Notes: generated by a model from the letters alone, not told the origin. Counted from the first letter of the stretch, positions 5,766-13,470 are shown. The stretch: 20,392 bases of DNA from Actinomycetales bacterium (GCA_012514835.1 JAAYZM010000124.1:1-20392), one strand, 5' to 3'. Translations and numbers: made by a program.

Positions 5766-7169
5766 GTGCACCCCGCACCTTCCCCGCAGCGCGCCCGCGT
5801 GCTCCTGCTCGTCGTCTTCACGCTCCTCGGCTTCCTCCTGTCGGGCTGGCTCTCTCGTGTCCCCTCGGTGCGCGACGCCCTCGACCTGACCCCGAGCGCC
5901 CTCGGCACCGTCCTGCTCGCGGCGTCCCTCGGCACGCTCGGCGCCACGCTGACGGCCGGGTACGTCAACGCGCGCTTCGGCGGCACCGCCGTCATGCGCG
6001 TCTCGGCCGTGGTCCAGGCGTTCGGCTACCTCGCGATCGGCCTGTCCACCGTGGTGGGGTCCGTGGGGCTGCTCGTGCTCGGCGTGATGCTCCAGGGCGT
6101 CGCGTTCGCGCCCGTGAACGTCACGATCAACGTCGAGGCGGCCGGCGTCGAGCGGCGGCTCGGGCGCAGCATCATGCCCCAGTTCCACGCCCTGTTCTCC
6201 GTGGGCGCCGTGGTGGGCGCGGGCTTCGGCGCGGGCGCGAGCTACCTCGGCGTCTCCGTCTTCGCCCAGTTCGTGTTCGCCGCCGTGCTCGGTGCCACGG
6301 TCCAGCTCGTGTGCGTGCGGGGGATCGTCCACGACACGCGCCTCGAGAGGGTCTCGCTCGAGGAGGTCGCCGCGGACTTCAGGGAGAGCGCCGCCGACGG
6401 CGGGCCCACGGGCGGGACCGCACGGCCCGCGCGATCCCCACGTGCGCCCCGAGCGAGCTCCGCTGCCCGCTCCTCGCTGACCGTGTGGACCGAGAAGCGC
6501 ACCATCCTGCTGGGCCTCGTGGTGCTCGCCGCCGCGCTGTCCGAGGGCTCGGCGAACCAGTGGATCCCGCTCGCCGTGGTGGACGGCTTCGGCACTCTCG
6601 AGGCCGTGGGTGCCACCGTCCTGACCGTGTTCACGGCGTCGATGACCGTGGTGCGGCTCCTCGGCACGCGACTGCTCGACCGCTTCGGTCGGGTCGCCGT
6701 CCTGCGCGGCTCGGGCATCGCGGCGCTCACGGGTCTGCTGCTGTTCGTCCTCGCCCCCTCGTTCCCGCTCGCCGTCGCCGGGGTGTCGCTGTGGGGGATC
6801 GGCGCCGCGCTCGCGTACCCGATCACGCTCGCCGCGGCCTCCGACGATCCCGTCCGCGCGGCCGCCCGCGTCTCCGTGGTCACGGCGTTCGCGTCCGTCG
6901 CTCGCCTGTGCGCCCCGCCCGCGATCGGCGCGCTCGGCGAGGTGATCGGCATCCGCCAGGCGCTCGGCATCATCGCGGCGGGCCTGCTGCTGTCGATCCT
7001 GCTCGCCCACCAGGCGCGGCGCGAGGACGTGCCCGCCGAGCCCGGCTCGCCGTCGTCGGACACGGACTCCCCGGACCTTCCCGCCCCGAGCCTTCCCGCT
7101 CCGAGCGCGACCGACCCCGAAACCGTCATCCTGGAGGCGTCGCCCTCCCGGCCCTCCTCGACCCGATAG
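5766..7169 (+). CDS. MFS transporter, YbjJ-like (first of a tandem pair)
   Basis: The product has 467 residues and about 12 membrane segments in two halves, joined by a polar Ser/Arg/Pro-rich linker near 200-240. A Pro/Ser/Asp-rich tail of about 45 residues follows. GWLSRVPSVRDALDLTPSALG, VTINVEAAGVERR and MPQFHALFSVGAVVGAG resemble E. coli YbjJ-like major facilitators. The substrate is unknown. GTG at 5766 is used; the upstream GGTAGA is a weak ribosome-binding site. Compared with its neighbour, the conserved ANDW becomes ANQW and GYSAFLVGPP becomes ASVARLCAPP, so the two are diverged paralogues. Expression is probably controlled by the divergent LacI protein. Confidence 0.9.
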   Translation: MHPAPSPQRARVLLLVVFTLLGFLLSGWLSRVPSVRDALDLTPSALGTVLLAASLGTLGATLTAGYVNARFGGTAVMRVSAVVQAFGYLAIGLSTVVGSVGLLVLGVMLQGVAFAPVNVTINVEAAGVERRLGRSIMPQFHALFSVGAVVGAGFGAGASYLGVSVFAQFVFAAVLGATVQLVCVRGIVHDTRLERVSLEEVAADFRESAADGGPTGGTARPARSPRAPRASSAARSSLTVWTEKRTILLGLVVLAAALSEGSANQWIPLAVVDGFGTLEAVGATVLTVFTASMTVVRLLGTRLLDRFGRVAVLRGSGIAALTGLLLFVLAPSFPLAVAGVSLWGIGAALAYPITLAAASDDPVRAAARVSVVTAFASVARLCAPPAIGALGEVIGIRQALGIIAAGLLLSILLAHQARREDVPAEPGSPSSDTDSPDLPAPSLPAPSATDPETVILEASPSRPSSTR

Positions 7170-7178
7170 GCCCCCCGC

Positions 7179-8465
7179 GTGTCCCACGATCCCCTCGTCC
7201 TCGCCCACCCCGCCCTGCGGCGGGCCGAGCGCGCCGTCTTCCTGATCTTCGCGCTCAACGGGTTCCACTTCGCCAACTTCGCCGCGCGCGTGCCGTCGGT
7301 GCGTGACGGGCTCGGGATGACCCCGCAGCAGATGGGCCTGCTCTTGCTGGTCGGCTCGATGGGCTCGCTCATCGCGCTGCCGCTCTCGGGGCTGATCGTG
7401 CAGCGGCTCGGCGCCGCGAGCACGGTGCGGACCTTCGCCGTCATCAACGTCGCGGGCCTCGTGCTCGCGGCCGCGATGGTGCAGGCGGGGATGCCCGTCC
7501 TGGTCGCGGCGAGCATGTTCGTGTTCTGCGTGGGCACGTCCGTGTGGGACTCGGCGATGAACCTCGAGGGCACCGTGGTCGAGCGTCGCCGCGGCGTGAC
7601 GATCCTCCCGCGGCTGCACGCCGGCTTCTCGCTCGGCACCGTCACGGGCGCGGGCACGGGTGCCCTCGCCGCGTGGGCGGAGCTGCCGCTCGTCACCCAC
7701 TTCCTCATCGTGCTCGTGCCGTCCCTCGTGGCCGTGCTGCTCGCGACGCGCGCGTTCTTGCCGCACGAGACCGTGGCCGACGCCGCCCAGAAGCCCGCCC
7801 GTCGCGAGAACGCCGGCCGCGCCGCGCGCGCGTGGGGCGAGCCGCGCACGCTGCTGCTCGGGCTCGTGGTCCTCGCCGCGGCCATCACGGAGGGCGCGGC
7901 GAACGACTGGATGGCGCTCGCCGTGGTGGACGGCTTCGACGTGTCCAACGCGACCGGCGCGGTGTTCTTCGGCGTGTTCGTCGCCGCGATGACGGTGGGG
8001 CGGCTCCTCGGCGGGGCCGTGCTCGACCGCTTCGGCCGGGTCGTGGTGCTGCGGGCGTCAGCCACCCTCGCGATCGTCGGCCTGCTGTTCTTCGCGCTGC
8101 CAGCGAGCCTCGCCCTCACCGCGGTCGGGGCGGTCCTGTGGGGCCTCGGCGCGGCCGTCGGCTTCCCCGTGGGCATCTCCGCGGCGGCGGACGACCCGGC
8201 CCACGCCGCGATGCGCGTGCCCGTGGTCGCGACCATCGGCTACTCGGCCTTCCTCGTGGGCCCGCCCGTGCTCGGCTTCCTCGCGGACGCCGTGGGCTAC
8301 CGCACCGCGATGCTCGCGATCGCCGTCCCCGCCGTGATCTCGCTCCTCGTCGCGGGCATCGCCCGTCCCGTCGCGACCTCCGCGCAGGGCGGGGACGCTG
8401 AACAGGGGGCCGACGGCGGTCAGTCGGCGGACGAGCCCGCCGCGCCGACTAGCCTGGAGGCATGA
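7179..8465 (+). CDS. MFS transporter, YbjJ-like (second of a tandem pair)
   Basis: The product has 428 residues and about 12 membrane segments. It shares FAARVPSVRDGLGMTPQQMG, SAMNLEGTVVERR, LPRLHAGFSLGTVTGAG and VLDRFGRVVVLRAS with the preceding protein, so the pair arose by duplication. It keeps the canonical TEGAANDWMALAVVDGF. The GTG start is 9 bases after the first MFS stop. Its own stop overlaps the murB start (ATGA, 8462-8465). The order therefore suggests a LacI-controlled transcript that runs on into murB. The substrate cannot be deduced. Confidence 0.92.
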   Translation: MSHDPLVLAHPALRRAERAVFLIFALNGFHFANFAARVPSVRDGLGMTPQQMGLLLLVGSMGSLIALPLSGLIVQRLGAASTVRTFAVINVAGLVLAAAMVQAGMPVLVAASMFVFCVGTSVWDSAMNLEGTVVERRRGVTILPRLHAGFSLGTVTGAGTGALAAWAELPLVTHFLIVLVPSLVAVLLATRAFLPHETVADAAQKPARRENAGRAARAWGEPRTLLLGLVVLAAAITEGAANDWMALAVVDGFDVSNATGAVFFGVFVAAMTVGRLLGGAVLDRFGRVVVLRASATLAIVGLLFFALPASLALTAVGAVLWGLGAAVGFPVGISAAADDPAHAAMRVPVVATIGYSAFLVGPPVLGFLADAVGYRTAMLAIAVPAVISLLVAGIARPVATSAQGGDAEQGADGGQSADEPAAPTSLEA

Positions 8466-9532
8466 CGACGCGCCTGGCTGACCTCACGACCCTGCGGGTC
8501 GGCGGGCCCGCGGGCCGCTACGTCGAGGCGAAGAGCGAGGCCGAGATCATCGAGGCCGTGCAGGGGGCGGACGCCGACGGCGAGCCCTTGCTCGTGATCG
8601 GTGGCGGCTCCAACCTCCTCGTGGGCGACGAGGGCTTCCCCGGTCTGGTGCTGCGCGACGCTCGCACGGACCTCGAGACGCCCGACGTCTCGGCGTGCGC
8701 GGGGACGTCGCTCACTGTCGCGGCGGGAGCCGTGTGGGACGACGTGGTCCAGCTCGCGATCGCGAACCGCTGGGTGGGCCTCGAGGCGCTCTCGGGCATC
8801 CCGGGCAGCGCGGGGGCCACGCCCGTGCAGAACGTCGGGGCGTACGGCCAGGAGGTCGCGCAGACCATCGCGACGGTGCGCGTGTGGGACCGGGCGCGCG
8901 CCAAGGTCCGCACGCTCGCGCTCGCGGACCTCGGCTTCGGTTACCGCACGAGCATCCTCAAGCGCTCGATGCGCCCCACGTCCGACGCCGAGGCGTGGCA
9001 CCCGACCCCGCGCTACGTCGTGCTCGACGTCACCTATCAGCTGCGCTGGGGCGACCTGTCCGCGCCGATCGCGTACGGCGAGCTCGCCGCGCGCCTTGGT
9101 GTCGAAGTCGGAGCGCGCGTCCCGCTCGCCGAGGTGCGCGAGGCCGTGCTCGAGCTGCGGCGCGGCAAGGGCATGGTGCTCGACGCCGAGGACCACGACA
9201 CATGGAGCGCGGGCTCGTTCTTCACCAACCCCGTCCTGCCCGCCGAGGAGCTCACGGGCGTCCCCGCCGAGGCGCCCCGCTGGTCCGCGGGGCCCGGTCT
9301 GACCAAGGTGAGCGCGGCGTGGCTCATCGAGCAGTCCGGCTTCACCAAGGGGCACGGCATGCCCGGCCCGGCGGCCCTGTCCACCAAGCACACCCTCGCC
9401 CTGACCAACCGCGGGGACGCGAGCGCTGATGACCTCCTCGCGCTCGCCCGCGAGGTCCGCGACCAGGTCCGGTCCCGCTTCGGGGTCACGCTCACCCCGG
9501 AACCCGTCGTCGTCCCCGGCCCCACCCTCTAG
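8462..9532 (+). CDS. murB: UDP-N-acetylenolpyruvoylglucosamine reductase
   Basis: The product has 356 residues, a type I MurB. It reduces enolpyruvyl-UDP-GlcNAc to UDP-MurNAc with NADPH and FAD in cytoplasmic peptidoglycan precursor synthesis. FAD-binding GGGSNLLV is at 47-54, GIPGSAGATPVQNVGAYG at 112-129 and Tyr161-Arg162 follow. The proton-donor Ser252 lies in GSFFTNP, and Glu347 in LTPEPV. ATG at 8462 overlaps the upstream MFS stop. The only GGAGG (8456-8460) ends one base before ATG, an unusually short spacing. That fits initiation by translational coupling. The stop TAG shares a CTAG with the convergent deaminase gene. Confidence 0.96.
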   Translation: MTTRLADLTTLRVGGPAGRYVEAKSEAEIIEAVQGADADGEPLLVIGGGSNLLVGDEGFPGLVLRDARTDLETPDVSACAGTSLTVAAGAVWDDVVQLAIANRWVGLEALSGIPGSAGATPVQNVGAYGQEVAQTIATVRVWDRARAKVRTLALADLGFGYRTSILKRSMRPTSDAEAWHPTPRYVVLDVTYQLRWGDLSAPIAYGELAARLGVEVGARVPLAEVREAVLELRRGKGMVLDAEDHDTWSAGSFFTNPVLPAEELTGVPAEAPRWSAGPGLTKVSAAWLIEQSGFTKGHGMPGPAALSTKHTLALTNRGDASADDLLALAREVRDQVRSRFGVTLTPEPVVVPGPTL

Positions 9533-10563
9533 CTCTCCGCGAGCCAGGCCTCGACCCCCGCCAGGAGGCGGGACTTCGTCGCGTCCGGGGCGAGGCTCGC
9601 CTCGATCGACGAGCGGGCGAGGCCCGCGAGCGCGTCGTCGGAGAACCCGTGCACCGTCCGCGCCGTCGCGTACTGATCCACGAGCCGCGAGCCGAACAGG
9701 AGCGGGTCATCGGCACCCAGGGCAACGCGCGCCCCCGCGGAGACCAGCGCGCCCAGGGGCACGTCGTCGGCGGCACGGTACACCCCGAGCGAGACGTTCG
9801 ACGCGGGGCACACCTCGAGTGCGATCCCCGCGTCGACCACGCGCGCGAGCACGTCCGGGTCCTCGACGGACCGTACCCCGTGCCCGAGCCGGTCCGGCGC
9901 GAGCGCCCCCACGAGCTCGTGGACGTGGTCCGGCCCGAGCAGCTCGCCCCCGTGCGGCACGGCAGCGAGACCGGCCCGCCGCGCGATCCGGAACGCGGCC
10001 GCGAACTCGCCCGTGTCCCCGCGCCGCTCGTCGTTGCTCAGCCCGAAGCCCACCACCTCACCCGGCCCGTCCCCGGCGTAGCGCGCCGCGAGGCGGGCGA
10101 GGGTGCGCGCCTCGAGCGGGTGGCGCATCCGGGACGCGGCGACGACGACGCCCACCTCGGTGCCCGTGCGCGCGCTCGCGGACCGCGCCTCGTCGAGCAC
10201 GATCTCGATCGCGGGCGTGATGCCCCCCACGAAGGGCGCGTAGGACGTGGGGTCCACCTGGATCTCGAGCCGCCCCGACCCCTCGGCCGCGTCGTCCTCG
10301 GCCGCTTCCGCGACGATCCGCCGCATGTCCGCCTCGGAGCGCACGCACGCACGCGCCGCGTCGTAGAGCCGCTGGAACCGGAACCACCCGCGCTCGTCGG
10401 CGGGCAGGCGCAGGGGGTCGAGGGCGCCGTCGTCGTCGGCCCGCAGCGCCGCAGGCAAGCGGATGCCGTGCCCCTCGGCGAGCTCCGCGAGGGTGGTGGG
10501 CCGCATCGACCCGGTGAAGTGCAGGTGCAGGTGCGCCTTGGGAAGCAGGGACAGGTCGCGCAC
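9529..10563 (-). CDS. Adenosine deaminase-like metal-dependent hydrolase
   Basis: The product has 344 residues from GTG at 10563; an earlier in-frame GTG at 10596 would add 11 residues. The shorter start puts LSLLPKAHLHLHFTGSM at the N-terminus, as in relatives, but neither start has a clear ribosome-binding site. Zinc-site residues are HLHLH near 11-15, His in PHGGELLG, His in GHGVRSVEDP and Asp in ALGADDP. The fold is the amidohydrolase barrel that deaminates adenosine or related purines. FTG replaces the LEG/LDG usual after the HxH motif, so this is a divergent actinobacterial subgroup. The substrate could be adenosine, adenine or a modified nucleoside. It is convergent with murB and divergent from the kinase-like gene. 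Confidence 0.88.
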   Translation of the reverse strand: MRDLSLLPKAHLHLHFTGSMRPTTLAELAEGHGIRLPAALRADDDGALDPLRLPADERGWFRFQRLYDAARACVRSEADMRRIVAEAAEDDAAEGSGRLEIQVDPTSYAPFVGGITPAIEIVLDEARSASARTGTEVGVVVAASRMRHPLEARTLARLAARYAGDGPGEVVGFGLSNDERRGDTGEFAAAFRIARRAGLAAVPHGGELLGPDHVHELVGALAPDRLGHGVRSVEDPDVLARVVDAGIALEVCPASNVSLGVYRAADDVPLGALVSAGARVALGADDPLLFGSRLVDQYATARTVHGFSDDALAGLARSSIEASLAPDATKSRLLAGVEAWLAES

Positions 10564-10642
10564 GCCGCGAGTCTGCCAGGAGGCGGGCCATCTCACCCGG
10601 ACATCGCACGCACGAACGCCGCGGACGTGATGTGCTTACCGG

Positions 10643-12019
10643 ATGAATCGCCCGGTCCCCGCCCCGCACGAGGGCGTCGCCGTGCCCGCGAGCGCGCACG
10701 TGAGCGGCGGCGCGCCCGAGTCCGTCGCGGCCCAAGAGCGTGCGGCGCTCGCCCTCCTGACGGGCCCCGCGGCGCGCGACCTGCTGCGTGCGGCCCTCGC
10801 GCGGGACGGCGCGCGGCTGACCGAGTGGGAGGTCCACGAGCTGCACCACCGCCCCGGTGCGGGCGTGACCGTCGGATACACCGTGACCTACGAGGCGCTC
10901 GGCGTCTCGCGCTCGGACTACCTGCTGCTGAGCACCGCGAAGCTGTCCCACGAAGTGGTGGAGGCGGGCCGGGCCGTCGCGCTCGACGACGGCCGCACCA
11001 AGGTGTTCGCGTGGCGCCACCCGCTCGACCCCGAGCTGCCCGCGCTCGAGCTCGCGTGCGATCCCGCGCAGGTGTCCGCGATGCTCGCGGGGGCGGGGTT
11101 CGCCGTCTCGCCGCAAGGGGCCGACGTCGAGCTCCTCGCGTACCGCCCCACGCGACGTGCCGTCCTGCGCGTGCGTTCCGGGGGTGAGACCTGGTACCTC
11201 AAGGTGCTGCGCCCCGACCAGGTCGAGGCGATCTCCTCACGGCACGCGCTCCTCGCCGAGGCCGGACTGCCCACCCCGCGCGTGCTGTTCGCCCACCCGG
11301 ACGGCCTCGTGGTGCTCAACGAGCTCGGGGGCACGCCGCTCGCCTCGGCGCTCGCGGCCGACGGCGCGGCGGACCTCGACCCGATGCGCCTCGTCGAGGT
11401 GCTCGAACGGCTCCCCGACACGCTCCTCGACCTCAAGCGTCGCCCCGCGTGGTCGGACCGGATCGCCCACCACGGGCAGGCCGCGCAGGCCGCGCTCCCC
11501 GAGGAGGCGCAGCGCATCGCCGCCGCCGTCGCGCGCGTCCAGACGGGCAGCGAGGTCGCCCGCATGGGACCCGTGGTCCCCACGCACGGCGACTTCTACG
11601 AGGCACAGCTGTTCGTGTCCGACGGCGAGGTCGTCGGGCTGCTCGACGTCGACACGGCCGGTCCCGGGTCGCGCGTCGACGACCTCGCGTGCCTGCTCGG
11701 TCATCTCGACGTGCTGCCAGCCCTCGCGCCGAGCGTGTACCCGCACGTGCCCGCGACGGTGGAGCGCTGGCTCGCCGCCTTTGACCAGGTGGTGGACCCC
11801 GTCGCACTGCGCGTCCGCACGGCGGGCGTCGTGCTGTCCCTCGTCGCGGGGGCGCGCACCAAGGCCGAGGCGCGCTCGCGGCTCGAGCGGGCCGAGGCGT
11901 GGCTCGGGGACGCGGCGCTGCGCAAGCTCTGGGAGATCGTCGGGGCGCCGCGGCTCGCCGAGCAGACGGCGCACAACCTCGCTCTCGCGCAGGAGGGGCG
12001 GCTCGACGCGCAGTCGTGA
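10643..12019 (+). CDS. Aminoglycoside phosphotransferase-fold kinase-like protein (APH family)
   Basis: The product has 458 residues. A variable N-terminal region of about 170 residues precedes an APH/choline-kinase-like domain. Lys187 in WYLKVLRPD is the ATP-binding lysine and VVLNELGG is the hinge. HGDFYEAQ at 315-322 is the catalytic loop, and LLDVDTAGPG supplies the metal-binding Asp335/Asp337. The catalytic-loop Asn is replaced by Gln322, seen in some maltokinase-like and actinobacterial APH proteins. The substrate is unknown; small-molecule phosphorylation is likely, and antibiotic resistance is only one option. ATG at 10643 lacks a Shine-Dalgarno. It is divergent from the deaminase, so the two may be co-regulated. 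Confidence 0.8.
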   Translation: MNRPVPAPHEGVAVPASAHVSGGAPESVAAQERAALALLTGPAARDLLRAALARDGARLTEWEVHELHHRPGAGVTVGYTVTYEALGVSRSDYLLLSTAKLSHEVVEAGRAVALDDGRTKVFAWRHPLDPELPALELACDPAQVSAMLAGAGFAVSPQGADVELLAYRPTRRAVLRVRSGGETWYLKVLRPDQVEAISSRHALLAEAGLPTPRVLFAHPDGLVVLNELGGTPLASALAADGAADLDPMRLVEVLERLPDTLLDLKRRPAWSDRIAHHGQAAQAALPEEAQRIAAAVARVQTGSEVARMGPVVPTHGDFYEAQLFVSDGEVVGLLDVDTAGPGSRVDDLACLLGHLDVLPALAPSVYPHVPATVERWLAAFDQVVDPVALRVRTAGVVLSLVAGARTKAEARSRLERAEAWLGDAALRKLWEIVGAPRLAEQTAHNLALAQEGRLDAQS

Positions 12020-12048
12020 GTGCTGCGCGTCTACGCCGGACGTGTTCG

Positions 12049-12104
12049 ATGAGAGAACTCTCATCAACCTCTCCTTGACGTCTCATGCCCGCGCGATGGA
12101 GTAC
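12049..12104 (+). promoter_or_regulatory. Promoter with three 11-bp-phased CTCTCAT boxes, upstream of the first Ser-Pro protein
   Basis: CTCTCAT (12058-12064), CTCTCC (12069-12074) and GTCTCAT (12080-12086) begin exactly 11 bases apart. An opposed box ATGAGAG (12049-12055) forms a dyad with the first. TTGACG (12075-12080) is a good -35, and GGAGTA (12098-12103), 17 bases on, is a weak -10. The layout recurs at 12745-12797. Phased direct repeats are typical of OmpR/PhoB-type regulators. Confidence 0.7.
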
Positions 12105-12157
12105 GGGTGGACGTTCACGGCGCGCGAGGTTCGCGGGCCGCGAGGAAGGAACCACTG

Positions 12158-12613
12158 ATGAAGGACAACACCCGCACCACGTGGCTCGTGGTCGGATCGC
12201 TCGGCGTCATCGCCGTCGGCGGCAGCGCCGCGGTGGGCGTGGGCCCGTTCGCGCGCGACGCCGGCACCGGGAACGAGTGGAACTCGGTCCAGCTCGACGG
12301 CTCGAGCCCCGGAGACTCGACCACCAGCGTCTCGCCGTCGGACAACGCGACCCCTGCCGCGTCGCCCACCCTGCCGCAGAACACGTCGGCGACCACCACC
12401 GTGTCGCCCGCCTCGGCCGTGTCGGCCGTCTCCGCGCAGACCACGGTTTCCGCCAAGACGCCGGTCTCGACGCAGTCGCCCGTGTCCGCGAAGACCCCTG
12501 TCTCGCCGAAGTCGCCGGTCTCCCCGAAGACGCCTGCCTCCCCGAAGTCGCCGAACTCACCCGCCTCGACGATCTCCCCGGCCTCTCCTCCTTCGGCCGA
12601 CTCGGGCGACTGA
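12158..12613 (+). CDS. Small Ser-Pro repeat envelope or secreted protein, copy 1
   Basis: The product has 151 residues and no known domain. MKDNTRTTWLVVGSLGVIAV is a short basic N-terminus followed by a hydrophobic helix (about 9-28), acting as signal peptide or membrane anchor. An acidic, Ser/Thr-rich middle follows. From about residue 100 the chain is a run of Ser-Pro-x or Thr-Pro-x triplets with Lys, Gln and Ala, ending in an acidic SADSGD. There are no Cys, LPxTG or lipobox motifs. Such triplets should form an extended polyproline-II stalk. The start is fixed by AGGAAGGA at 12143-12150, 7 bases before ATG. The second copy follows 243 bases later with its own matching promoter. The function is unknown. 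Confidence 0.85.
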   Translation: MKDNTRTTWLVVGSLGVIAVGGSAAVGVGPFARDAGTGNEWNSVQLDGSSPGDSTTSVSPSDNATPAASPTLPQNTSATTTVSPASAVSAVSAQTTVSAKTPVSTQSPVSAKTPVSPKSPVSPKTPASPKSPNSPASTISPASPPSADSGD

Positions 12614-12623
12614 GCACCACCCG

Positions 12624-12641
12624 GCCCGGGTCATCCCGGGC
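12624..12641 (+). other. Small hairpin after Ser-Pro protein 1
   Basis: GCCCGGG and CCCGGGC form a perfect 7-bp stem around TCAT, 11 bases after the stop codon. It may assist the larger terminator hairpin that follows. Confidence 0.45.
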
Positions 12642-12656
12642 AGATCTCACCGGACC

Positions 12657-12692
12657 ACAAGGCCCGCTGCGCCCCCTCGCGGCGGGCCTTGT
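12657..12692 (+). terminator. Probable terminator after Ser-Pro protein 1
   Basis: A perfect 11-bp stem (ACAAGGCCCGC at 12657-12667 with GCGGGCCTTGT at 12682-12692) has a 14-base loop and no T-run. It separates the first Ser-Pro gene from the promoter of the second, supporting independent transcription units. Confidence 0.65.
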
Positions 12693-12743
12693 CCGTGCCC
12701 GAAGGTCGATCCGTGGAGGTGCGTGGCGTGCGCGTCTCGAACC

Positions 12744-12798
12744 TGAGAGATCTCTCATCGGACTCTCCTTGACGTCTCATGGCGCCCCGGTGAAGTAG
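12744..12798 (+). promoter_or_regulatory. Promoter with three 11-bp-phased CTCTCAT boxes, upstream of the second Ser-Pro protein
   Basis: CTCTCAT (12752-12758), CTCTCC (12763-12768) and GTCTCAT (12774-12780) again start 11 bases apart. They are preceded by an opposed half that completes the perfect palindrome TGAGAGA-TCTCTCA (12744-12757). The -35 TTGACG is at 12769-12774 and a weak -10 GAAGTA is at 12792-12797. Bases from the first box through the third are almost identical to the copy 1 promoter, while flanking DNA differs. Confidence 0.7.
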
Positions 12799-12856
12799 AG
12801 GTGTCAAGGAAAGCAAGCCCCGGCCACGAGGTGGTCAGGATCGGAAGGACAGAACG

Positions 12857-13381
12857 ATGAAGCTCAGCACCCGCAACACGTGGCTCGTCGCCGGATCGCT
12901 CGGGATCGTCGCCGTCGGCGGTGGCGCTGCCCTCGCGGACGCGAGCCTCGCCACTCCCGAGGTCGCCGACGAGCAGCGCGACGGCGAGACCACCCTGTCG
13001 CCCGCCGTGGGCACGTCCGTGTCGCCCACCGCGACCGAGAACACCTCCGCGATCACCACGATCACGGCCGCGAGCATCGCCTCCGTGCAGTCCGCGATCA
13101 CGGCGCAGTCGCCCGTGACGCCGCAGTCGCCCGTCTCGGCGCAGTCCCCGGTGTCCGCGCAGAGCCCCGTCTCCGCACAGTCGCCCGTGAGCCCGAAGTC
13201 GCCGGTCTCCGCTCAGAGCCCGGTCTCGCCCCAGAGCCCGGCGTCGGCCAAGTCCCCGGTGAGCCCCAACTCCCCGAAGTCGCCGGCCAGCCCGAAGTCC
13301 CCGGCCTCGCCGAAGTCCCCGGCGAGCCCCAACTCGCCGCAGAGCCCGCAGTCCGCGCCGTCGGCCAACTCGGCTGACTGA
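12857..13381 (+). CDS. Small Ser-Pro repeat envelope or secreted protein, copy 2
   Basis: The product has 174 residues and no known domain. The N-terminus MKLSTRNTWLVAGSLGIVAV parallels copy 1. Here AALA-DA (residues 24-29) could be a signal peptidase I site. Residues about 83-168 are Ser-Pro triplets, mostly in hexads of the form SPVSAQ or SPVSPK, then SPASPK. Serine codons alternate among TCG, TCC and AGC. The protein repeat is therefore kept although the DNA repeat has decayed, which suggests selection on the protein. There is no LPxTG, Cys or transmembrane C-terminus. GGAAGGA at 12843-12849 is 7 bases before ATG. It is convergent with the OmpR-type regulator, separated by a strong hairpin. 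Confidence 0.85.
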   Translation: MKLSTRNTWLVAGSLGIVAVGGGAALADASLATPEVADEQRDGETTLSPAVGTSVSPTATENTSAITTITAASIASVQSAITAQSPVTPQSPVSAQSPVSAQSPVSAQSPVSPKSPVSAQSPVSPQSPASAKSPVSPNSPKSPASPKSPASPKSPASPNSPQSPQSAPSANSAD

Positions 13382-13421
13382 CCCCCCCGGCACCACGGCT
13401 CGACGCAACACCGCACCACCC

Positions 13422-13454
13422 GAAGCGGCGGTCTCCCCCGGAGGCCGCCGCTTC
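13422..13454. terminator. Bidirectional terminator between Ser-Pro gene 2 and the two-component operon
   Basis: A 15-bp stem (13422-13436 with 13440-13454) includes one T-G wobble and has a CCC loop. It lies 40 bases after the Ser-Pro stop and 17 bases beyond the regulator stop on the other strand, so it can serve both convergent units. Confidence 0.85.
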
Positions 13455-13470
13455 GCCGTGCCCGGGCAGC

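Noticed and set aside
5724..7766. A 680-codon open frame on the minus strand across the first MFS gene
   Set aside because: Its translation is His/Arg/Glu/Asp-rich low-complexity protein, typical of the antisense of high-GC coding DNA. The plus strand encodes a clear membrane transporter.
6242..8236. A second long minus-strand open frame across both MFS genes
   Set aside because: Ser/Thr/Arg-rich shadow without recognisable motifs or a ribosome-binding site; explained by third-position GC bias.
12024..12118. Possible small gene starting upstream of the first Ser-Pro protein
   Set aside because: The region is better explained by the promoter and phased boxes; the upstream ATG (12107) lacks a ribosome-binding site, while ATG 12158 has a good one and matches copy 2.
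12430..13370. CRISPR-like or minisatellite array in the Ser-Pro region
   Set aside because: The periodicity is at codon level with synonymous variation. There are no constant repeats with unique spacers, and both frames have start codons, ribosome-binding sites and promoters.
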